Of a stretch of 11,106 bases of DNA, positions 6,017-11,106 are shown one piece after another. The position numbers were made by a program, and so were the translations under genes. Every line of letters starts with the position of its first letter. Within the stretch, counting starts at the first letter, position 1. The DNA is taken from NCBI GenBank assembly GCA_022774485.1, contig JALFLX010000120.1, forward strand, positions 1 to 11,106. Reading direction: 5' to 3'. A model generated the notes under the pieces. That model had not been told where the DNA came from, searched no databases, and worked only from the letters and a program-made list of their open reading frames with translations. This stretch comes from Bacilli bacterium (GTDB lineage: Bacteria > Bacillota_I > Bacilli_A > RFN20 > CAG-288).

Positions 6017-7213
6017 ATGAAAAAGAATCATATCGTATCAATCGCGATGCTTTCGTTGATGTTAGTCGGATGCCAAGGTGGTGTGACGAGTGAACCCCTA
6101 GATGGCGGTTCTGTCGCAAAAGGAAAGGCAATCAGCAGAGAGGAGTGTCGCCAGAAGTTAGAAAACTCCATCGAGGCGATGGCGGATGATGATGCAATCG
6201 GCCTCAGCTTAGAGAATGCATTCTCTCATTATCAGATGACTATGACAAAGCAAGTTCCTGGCGGAAAAAATCACGCTGGAAAAGAGATCCAGATGGAGTG
6301 TCATTCTAACATCGATGATGTCGTCTTCAATGTCGGATTAAGAGGACTTACCGCTTCTGAACTTGATCAGCTCAACGGCTCTTTAGAAGTCGCTGCTTCC
6401 TTTGATATCGGAGGCAAGGTGACAATCGATGGTCAAGAGAAAGAACATCAGTCTCCCAAAGGAAGTTATGGTTTCAATGGTTATTTGGCTGGAGACCACT
6501 GCTATCTTGATTTCTCAAACACAAAATTCCAAGAGATGATTGATGGAAAGAGAGAGCAGGATGATGATTTTGAAGAATTCTGCAAAGGGCAGAGACCGGA
6601 AAATCATGTCGCTCCTGAAAAAGTCTCTTTTAAGAATGGAATCACTGCTGACATGCTCCCGATTATGAGCAAAGAGAACCTCGATTTGCTCATCTCTTCC
6701 ATCTCAACAAAAATTGAAGATGTCGCTTCCAAAGGCGGTACAGTCCAGGCTCTTGATCACGGCGATGGCTCTTATTCCTACTCTGTCGAATTAGAGTCCT
6801 TAGAAGATGGCGAAGAGTTCTTAGAAGAGTTTGAGTTTGATGACCTTGTCGAATTAGAAGATATGGTCGACCTTGAAGATGATATTGAAGATGCTCTTTC
6901 CGGTCATCACAAAGAAGGCCATTTAAGAGGAGACTTAGCAGTCAACGCTTACAATATCGCCTTTGTCTTCGATGCGGAAGGAATCTCTTCTATCGGTGTC
7001 TCTTTAGATCTCTCCTACCTCTATGAGAAAACATTCACCTACGGAAATCAGACACACTCCACCTCTGTTGAGATGAATTACACCTTAAACGGAAAACTTA
7101 ATTTCTTGCTCGACTCGGAAGTTGAAGTCAAAGCTGTTGAGAATCCGGAAGCTTATCAGGAAATTGTCTTGACTGAAGAAGACAAAGAAGAACTTTTGGA
7201 TATCATTGACTAA
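6017..7213 (+). CDS. Lipoprotein of unknown function, probable target of the adjacent ECF sigma factor
   Basis: The N-terminus is a classical lipoprotein signal: MKKN, a hydrophobic core, and the lipobox LVGC with lipidated Cys19, followed by GG and a flexible linker. The mature part of about 380 residues sits on the outer face of the membrane. It appears beta-rich with amphipathic strands, broadly reminiscent of secreted lipid- or polymer-binding beta-folds, but I recognise no family. Residues 258-292 hold about 20 Asp/Glu among regularly placed Leu, Phe, Val and Met, a very acidic amphipathic helix, followed by GHHKEGH at 296-302 with three histidines. The acidic and His cluster could bind metal ions or a cationic peptide; that is speculation. 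The ATG at 6017 is supported by the signal peptide and by AGGAGGG (5998-6004), 12 bases upstream. Promoter sharing with the sigma gene suggests it is an effector or feedback component of the envelope response. Confidence 0.85.
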   Translation: MKKNHIVSIAMLSLMLVGCQGGVTSEPLDGGSVAKGKAISREECRQKLENSIEAMADDDAIGLSLENAFSHYQMTMTKQVPGGKNHAGKEIQMECHSNIDDVVFNVGLRGLTASELDQLNGSLEVAASFDIGGKVTIDGQEKEHQSPKGSYGFNGYLAGDHCYLDFSNTKFQEMIDGKREQDDDFEEFCKGQRPENHVAPEKVSFKNGITADMLPIMSKENLDLLISSISTKIEDVASKGGTVQALDHGDGSYSYSVELESLEDGEEFLEEFEFDDLVELEDMVDLEDDIEDALSGHHKEGHLRGDLAVNAYNIAFVFDAEGISSIGVSLDLSYLYEKTFTYGNQTHSTSVEMNYTLNGKLNFLLDSEVEVKAVENPEAYQEIVLTEEDKEELLDIID

Positions 7214-7240
7214 ATAAGATTGATATTTCTCCATTGTGTG

Positions 7241-7266
7241 AGCTGCAGGGTTTCCCTGCAGCTTTT
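7241..7266 (+). terminator. Rho-independent terminator of the lipoprotein gene
   Basis: AGCTGCAGGG (7241-7250) pairs perfectly with CCCTGCAGCT (7254-7263) around TTT, followed by TTT-C-TTT. It is the strongest hairpin in the window. Confidence 0.88.
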
Positions 7267-7450
7267 CTTTGGCCACGTTTTAAAAATGAGCGGTTCTCAA
7301 CTGTTGAGCCTTTCTCTTTGGTAGAATCATAGTTCCATTTCATCCCTCATCTGTCATGATGGTCTTCTCAATTTGTCGTTCAAACGTAGGTGTTCCTTTC
7401 TTGATACGCATTGTTCATTATGCTTCTTTGTTGTGGAGTATCTTTCATTT

Positions 7451-7481
7451 TTGTGAAATGTGGAGTGTATTGCGGTAAAAT
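7451..7481 (+). promoter_or_regulatory. Candidate promoter of the GH43 gene
   Basis: TAAAAT (7476-7481) is a reasonable -10 box. The best -35 candidates are TTGTGA (7451-7456) at a long 19-base spacing or GTGAAA (7453-7458) at 17 bases. Transcription would start near 7488, giving a leader of about 37 bases. Confidence 0.35.
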
Positions 7482-7511
7482 ATGGGGGTAAAGATGTTTG
7501 GTATTTACTGC

Positions 7512-7518
7512 AAGAGGA
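7512..7518 (+). promoter_or_regulatory. Ribosome binding site that fixes the GH43 start
   Basis: AAGAGGA is 6 bases before ATG 7525 but directly abuts ATG 7519 and lies downstream of TTG 7498. This favours 7525 as the true start. Confidence 0.65.
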
Positions 7519-7524
7519 ATGAAT

Positions 7525-8964
7525 ATGAAACAACAAGCGATGAATCCGTTTCTTCCTTCCTATGAATATATCCCGGATGGGGAGCCTCATATTTTTGAGG
7601 GAAGAATTTATCTATATGGTTCTCACGACCGTTTTGATGGCGCTTCTTTCTGTCTGAATGACTATGTGACGTATTCTTGCCCGGTGGATGATCCTTCTTC
7701 TTGGCGTTATGAGGGTGTGATTTTTCAAAAGAAACAAGATCCAAAACCTGGTCATTCTCTTCTTTCTTCGATGTTTGCACCGGATGTTTGTAAAGGAGCG
7801 GATGGGAGGTATTACCTCTATTATTTTATCGGGTATCGAAGCGAGATTTCTGTCGCTGTCTCTTCTTCTCCGAAAGGTCCGTTTTCTTATTATGGAAAAG
7901 TGGTGTATTCGGATGGCACTCCTTTAGGAAAGAAAGGAGAGAGTCTTCAGTTTGATCCAGGTGTGTTTGTAGATGATGATGGAAGAATTTATCTTTACAC
8001 TGGCTTTGGTCCTAAGCACCGCTCTTTATTTATGCTCTCACATCGTCCGAGCGATGAAGTCACTGGCTTTGAGCTCTCTTCTGATATGAAGACAATCAAA
8101 GACTCGTTTTCTATTTCTGTTCCTTCGGTGAGAAAAAGCAAAGGAACTTCATATGAAGGACACGCTTTTTTTGAAGCTTCTTCGATGAGGAAATTTCAAG
8201 GAAGGTATTATTTTATCTACTCTTCTGAACTAGGACATGAGCTTTGCTATGCGATGTCTTCTTCGCCAAGAGGTCCGTTTGAATACAAAGGGACATTGGT
8301 CTCTATCGGTGATATCGGATTAGGAAATCATAGCGATTCAAAATCTGCGTGTAACTTCACGGGAAACACGCACGGTTCTGTGTTAGAGGTCAACGGGGAA
8401 TATTATGTCTTTTATCATAGGCAAACCAATCGACATCAGTTTTCAAGGCAAGCTTGTGCAGAGAAGCTTTTCATGAGGGAGGATGGAACTTTCTCCCAAG
8501 CGAGAGTGACAAGTTCTGGACTAAACGGAAAACCGCTTTGTGGAATCGGAAAATATGAGACAAGAATCGCCTGTGTCTTGAAAAAGAAAGGGGGAAACAG
8601 GTTTTATTCAATCTTCAAGGGAAGAAAAGGAAAAGAACCTTATTTCACTCAGACAGGAAAGGATAGAGAAGAAAACGGAGATCAGTATCTTGCTAATATT
8701 TCAGATGGCGCTCTTTTCGGTTTCCGATCTTTTGATTTAGAGAATACCAAAGAATTTGTCTTAGAGCTCTTTGGCAAGGGAAAAGGTGTTGTGACTCTCT
8801 CAAGGGATGAAGAGGGAAAAGAGGTTCTTTCTTCTGTTCCTTTTGAAATCAATGGGAAAGGAGAGGTGGTTCTCCCGCTTCACTTCCATTCTCCTGATGC
8901 GGATCTTTATCTCAGTTTCAGAATGAAAGGTCATATTTCATCTAGATATTTCTCTTTGCGATAA
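7525..8964 (+). CDS. Glycoside hydrolase family 43 (arabinofuranosidase/xylosidase-like) with C-terminal CBM6-like domain
   Basis: The protein has 479 residues from the chosen ATG. There is no signal peptide, so it should act in the cytoplasm on imported oligosaccharides such as arabino- or xylo-oligomers. The five-bladed propeller covers about 14-345. It opens with IPDGEPH (Asp18, likely general base) and YGSHD, continues with APDV (Asp87, pKa-modulating Asp) and FDPGVFVDDDGRIYLY, and has FFEASSM with Glu217 as the likely general acid. Two blades carry the near-repeat SSSP(K/R)GPF-x-Y-x-G. Residues about 370-479, starting at YFTQTGKDRE, form a beta-sandwich like the CBM6-type modules fused to many GH43 enzymes. 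All three catalytic acids appear present. It is a single-gene unit with no adjacent transporter, and converges on the acyltransferase gene. Family is secure; substrate (arabinose, xylose or galactose linkage) is not predictable here. Confidence 0.9.
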   Translation: MKQQAMNPFLPSYEYIPDGEPHIFEGRIYLYGSHDRFDGASFCLNDYVTYSCPVDDPSSWRYEGVIFQKKQDPKPGHSLLSSMFAPDVCKGADGRYYLYYFIGYRSEISVAVSSSPKGPFSYYGKVVYSDGTPLGKKGESLQFDPGVFVDDDGRIYLYTGFGPKHRSLFMLSHRPSDEVTGFELSSDMKTIKDSFSISVPSVRKSKGTSYEGHAFFEASSMRKFQGRYYFIYSSELGHELCYAMSSSPRGPFEYKGTLVSIGDIGLGNHSDSKSACNFTGNTHGSVLEVNGEYYVFYHRQTNRHQFSRQACAEKLFMREDGTFSQARVTSSGLNGKPLCGIGKYETRIACVLKKKGGNRFYSIFKGRKGKEPYFTQTGKDREENGDQYLANISDGALFGFRSFDLENTKEFVLELFGKGKGVVTLSRDEEGKEVLSSVPFEINGKGEVVLPLHFHSPDADLYLSFRMKGHISSRYFSLR

Positions 8965-8965
8965 G

Positions 8966-8995
8966 AAAAAGCGCGGCGTGTCGCTGCGCTATTTT
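8966..8995. terminator. Bidirectional terminator between convergent genes
   Basis: AGCGCGGCG (8970-8978) pairs with CGCTGCGCT (8982-8990), 9 bp with one wobble, around TGT. It has an A-run on the left and ATTTTA on the right, so it gives a U-tail in both directions (stronger on the minus strand). It serves both the GH43 gene and the acyltransferase gene, whose stops are within 10 bases of it. Confidence 0.85.
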
Positions 8996-8996
8996 A

Positions 8997-10169
8997 CTAT
9001 TCGTTTCCTTTGACTGTCTTTGGATGTTTCTCTTTGTATTCTTTTGACCAGGGATAGAAAGGAAGCGGCTTTTTATTGATGGCAAAGGAGAGCGGAGAGA
9101 TGAGTAAGATCAGATAGAGGATATAGCCAGCAAGGACTGCAATAGAGGCTCCGGTAAGGCCAAAGAGTGCTCTTTGAATATTGTCGATTGGGGTGATAGC
9201 AAGGATTTTATGCCACCAGTCAGGGAAGAGAGTATTTCTCATCAAGGGGAGGATTAAGGACTGCTGGAGAGTGAGGGTGCAGATGTTCGCTTTTCCTAAG
9301 TTGCTCATAATGGGGTTTGAGATTCCTCTAGCGATCATGATGATACCTAAGGAGGCAAAGAGGACAGCTGGGATTGTGAGGTAGTAGACGCCGTAATCCT
9401 GAGCGTAGAAAGAGAAGACTCTTCCAAAGTGGACTCTGGTGAGATATGCGACTCCTAAGCCGAGAGCAAGGAAGATGACACCGAGGATGAGGGATTGGAC
9501 TCTCACTTCGAAGCAGAGGGATTTCATCGCTTCTGCTCTGTGGTAGAGAAGATATCCAAAGTACGTTAAGAATGTTCCTAAGAAGACTGTGTCAAAGTTC
9601 CAATAGAGGAGTTTTTTGAAGTAGTGGTTGTATAGCAAGGTGATTAAGAGAGTTAAGGCTAAGAGTGGGACTTCTAAGAACCACTTCTTGTGAGAGAGTT
9701 TGACAAGAAGATAGGTGAAGATGACAGAGAAGAAGATTGATGTGACAACCCAGAGTGCGAAATAGCGGTATTGACACAGCATGTGGACAAGCTCATCGAA
9801 GAAGTAAGTGATGGTGATCTGATCCATCTGTCCTTTGACAAGGAGGAAGGAGACATTGATGATGATGGTGATGACATCCATACAGAGGATTGGAATCACG
9901 TAGGATTTGACTTTCCTCCACAAGAACTGTCCGAAATTCTCATAGCGCTCTGGTACTAGGGTCATACCAGCTACGATGAAGAATACCCCTAAGGAGAAAT
10001 AATCAATCAAGGTGATGCTGAAATCTCCGCCGCAGATGTGGGCGTAGCAGACAGCGAAGATGGCCATCATTTTTGCAGTGTCTAAAAACGGAATTCTATC
10101 TGGATTTCTTTTTTTCTTTTCAAATGGTACAGTCGATAACGCAGAAGTTCCCAAAGGATGTGGTCTCAT
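8997..10169 (-). CDS. Acyltransferase family 3 integral membrane protein
   Basis: This 390-residue protein has about ten hydrophobic segments and belongs to the Acyl_transf_3 (OafA/YrhL/WecH-like) superfamily, which moves acyl groups across the membrane onto surface sugars or glycopolymers. The family signature is near the N-terminus: IPFLDTAK followed by K-x10-H (Lys33, His44, numbered from the ATG), the counterpart of the R/K-x10-H motif in transmembrane segment 1. A basic stretch EKKKRNPDR precedes it and a charged tail ends the protein. The ATG at 10169 has AGTGAGAG about 8 bases upstream. A GTG at 10184 would add five residues but has only a poor site. The start overlaps the preceding gene by about 50 bases, so the pair is probably co-translated. 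The acyl group and acceptor are unknown; the neighbouring glycosyltransferase suggests a lipid-linked or cell-wall glycan. Confidence 0.87.
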   Translation of the reverse strand: MRPHPLGTSALSTVPFEKKKRNPDRIPFLDTAKMMAIFAVCYAHICGGDFSITLIDYFSLGVFFIVAGMTLVPERYENFGQFLWRKVKSYVIPILCMDVITIIINVSFLLVKGQMDQITITYFFDELVHMLCQYRYFALWVVTSIFFSVIFTYLLVKLSHKKWFLEVPLLALTLLITLLYNHYFKKLLYWNFDTVFLGTFLTYFGYLLYHRAEAMKSLCFEVRVQSLILGVIFLALGLGVAYLTRVHFGRVFSFYAQDYGVYYLTIPAVLFASLGIIMIARGISNPIMSNLGKANICTLTLQQSLILPLMRNTLFPDWWHKILAITPIDNIQRALFGLTGASIAVLAGYILYLILLISPLSFAINKKPLPFYPWSKEYKEKHPKTVKGNE

Positions 10170-11106
10170 AAGGTAAACTCTCACTTTCTTGATACAGCTT
10201 GTCGTAGATAGAGACGATGTAACAGAATCCTTTTTGAACAGTTTGTGGGAGGGAGAAGGTATAGCCTTTAAAGGATTTCACATTTTCAAAGGCGGAACCG
10301 GGATTGGTGAAGATGACAGTGTCGATATAGGTGTTCACGTCGTATTCGGTGTAATAAAGGAGTAAGGTGTAATTCGCTTTCGGGGTGACATAGGTGTGAA
10401 TCGGATTTAAGTCTTTGGCGTAGAGGCAAGCTTCTTTGAATCCGTAGTAGAAGTTCGGCTGAATTCTATTCTTATCGAAGTAGGTTGTCTGATAGGCTCC
10501 ATAGGCCACAAAGGAACTGAGGTAGAGAAGAGAGAGTGGTACTTTTAAGGATTTTACTTTTTGAATAACCTCAGAGATTCCTTGAGCGGCAAAGAGAATC
10601 AAAGGGAACCAGAGGGTGTTGACACGGTTGATATTTGGTTTGATAAACATTCCTAAGAAGAGAGAGACGATGAACCAGGAGGTCAATGCAAATTGATAAG
10701 TCTCTTCACTTCTTTTTTCTGGGAGGAGAGTAGCGGTGAGATTTTCTTTGGAACTCTTGTAAAGAGGATGGAAGAGTCCGATAAGAGAGAAAGGTAGGGT
10801 GAAGAGATACATCGTTCCGAAGAATTCTGTTGCGTTCCAAGGAAGTCCATCATACTGAGTGAAGATGAGAGCAAAGGTGGAGGTGATGTTGTTGAGACAA
10901 TCTTGGAAGAATGTCTTTGAGAAGAAGGAGGTGACAGAGTGGAACCTATCTTGGGTGAGCTTTGGAATATCAAACCACAACAGGCGGATGGTGTCTTTGT
11001 CAAAGAGGTTGACATAGAGGAAGAGAATGATTGGGATACAGGTGACAAAGACAGTGAAGAGATAACAGAAGAGATGGATGAGCTTCACTTCTTTTCGAAT
11101 CGCAAG
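10120..11106 (-). CDS. ArnT/PMT-like (GT39-type) membrane glycosyltransferase, C-terminal part
   Basis: The frame is open to the right edge (Leu-Ala-Ile-Arg-Lys-Glu before the GTG at 11088), so the gene starts outside the window and only the last ~328 residues are seen. At least five hydrophobic segments are visible: the N-terminal LIHLFCYLF region, FGTMYLFTLPFSLIGLF, the TSWFIVSLFLGMF segment, INRVNTLWFPLILFAAQGI and the VPLSLLYLSSFVAYG segment. A soluble tail of about 120 residues follows, which would face outward. The pattern of IKPNINRVNTLWFPLI followed by an external C-terminal domain is typical of bacterial GT-C enzymes of the dolichyl-phosphate-mannose mannosyltransferase/ArnT group, which use polyprenyl-phosphate sugars outside the membrane. 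The catalytic DE-type motif near the N-terminus is not in the window. It ends with TGA inside the acyltransferase gene, consistent with an operon for surface glycan decoration. Confidence 0.7.
   Translation of the reverse strand, partial: LAIRKEVKLIHLFCYLFTVFVTCIPIILFLYVNLFDKDTIRLLWFDIPKLTQDRFHSVTSFFSKTFFQDCLNNITSTFALIFTQYDGLPWNATEFFGTMYLFTLPFSLIGLFHPLYKSSKENLTATLLPEKRSEETYQFALTSWFIVSLFLGMFIKPNINRVNTLWFPLILFAAQGISEVIQKVKSLKVPLSLLYLSSFVAYGAYQTTYFDKNRIQPNFYYGFKEACLYAKDLNPIHTYVTPKANYTLLLYYTEYDVNTYIDTVIFTNPGSAFENVKSFKGYTFSLPQTVQKGFCYIVSIYDKLYQESESLPYETTSFGNFCVIDCTI

Larger units (their letters stand above)
7267..7524. other. Intergenic region upstream of the GH43 gene
   Basis: Together with the preceding terminator this makes a 311-base non-coding gap. 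It contains a weak imperfect hairpin (7292-7310: CTCAA/TTGAG with a TT bulge and an outer GG/CC pair, then TTTCTCTTT) and a possible promoter at 7451-7481. I see no catabolite-response (cre) palindrome and no convincing small gene. Confidence 0.5.

Noticed and set aside
7464..7471. AGTGTATT upstream of the GH43 gene, resembling the ECF -10 block
   Set aside because: The sequence 13 nt upstream (TCTTTCATTT) does not resemble TCCAATAAAG.
7498..7498. TTG at 7498 as the GH43 start
   Set aside because: It has no ribosome site, whereas ATG 7525 has AAGAGGA at 6 nt, and the extra nine residues do not match the family.
7494..7565. A 23-codon ORF with GGGGG upstream overlapping the GH43 start, a possible leader peptide
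   Set aside because: There is no regulatory codon pattern or hairpin linked to it, and it overlaps a well-supported start in another frame.
7354..7780. Minus-strand ORFs (7354-7590 and 7505-7780) opposite the GH43 start
   Set aside because: They are antisense shadows of a strong coding frame, and their products are rich in Ser, His and Lys with no recognisable domain.
9599..9608. TCCAATAGAG, one mismatch from the ECF -35 block
   Set aside because: It lies inside the acyltransferase gene on the opposite strand, and no TGTGTATT-like block follows at 13 nt, so it is probably chance.

Overview
The window is a stretch of bacterial chromosome that looks like a gut-type, low-to-moderate-GC Bacillota (Bacilli/Erysipelotrichia-like). 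Reasons: AT-rich spacers, AGGAGG-type ribosome sites, short U-tailed hairpin terminators, a type III glutamine synthetase, and AGA-rich, TTA/CTT-rich codon use. TGA is a genuine stop here (the hydrolase, the sigma factor and its partner all end in TGA), so this is not a TGA=Trp mollicute. The exact taxon cannot be fixed from sequence alone. There are no tRNA or rRNA genes, no CRISPR array and no insertion sequence.

Layout. (1) Bases 2-775: the 3' part of an unrecognised gene, closed by a terminator. (2) A 404-base AT-rich spacer with a second terminator-like hairpin, a palindrome abutting a good sigma-A-type promoter, then glnN (1180-3294) and its terminator. (3) Bases 3404-4275: a membrane-anchored papain-like (YiiX-type) cysteine hydrolase whose promoter predicts a leaderless transcript. 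(4) Bases 4291-7266: an ECF sigma factor, an overlapping single-pass membrane protein that is its probable anti-sigma factor, a terminator, and then a lipoprotein. (5) Bases 7525-8964: a cytoplasmic GH43 glycosidase with a C-terminal CBM6-like domain. (6) A bidirectional terminator, then a minus-strand pair: an acyltransferase-3 membrane protein and the C-terminal part of an ArnT/PMT-like (GT39) glycosyltransferase that runs off the right edge.

The main discovery is in region 4. The sigma gene and the lipoprotein gene are preceded by the same two-block motif, TCCAATAAAG - exactly 13 nt - TGTGTATT, followed in both by RAGTGARGAGRGA. The spacers themselves are largely unrelated. The two copies lie 18-19 nt upstream of their start codons, and a terminator separates the second from the sigma operon. 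The simplest reading is that these are promoters of the encoded sigma factor: a self-contained, autoregulated envelope-response circuit of sigma factor, membrane anti-sigma and surface lipoprotein effector or co-sensor. I recognise neither the sensor domain nor the lipoprotein family, so the signal is unknown. The anti-sigma transmembrane segment also carries a lipobox-like LAAC, which raises the possibility of processing by signal peptidase II.

The remaining genes are nitrogen assimilation (glnN), plant-type glycan breakdown (GH43) and surface-glycan decoration (acyltransferase plus glycosyltransferase), typical of a gut fermenter.
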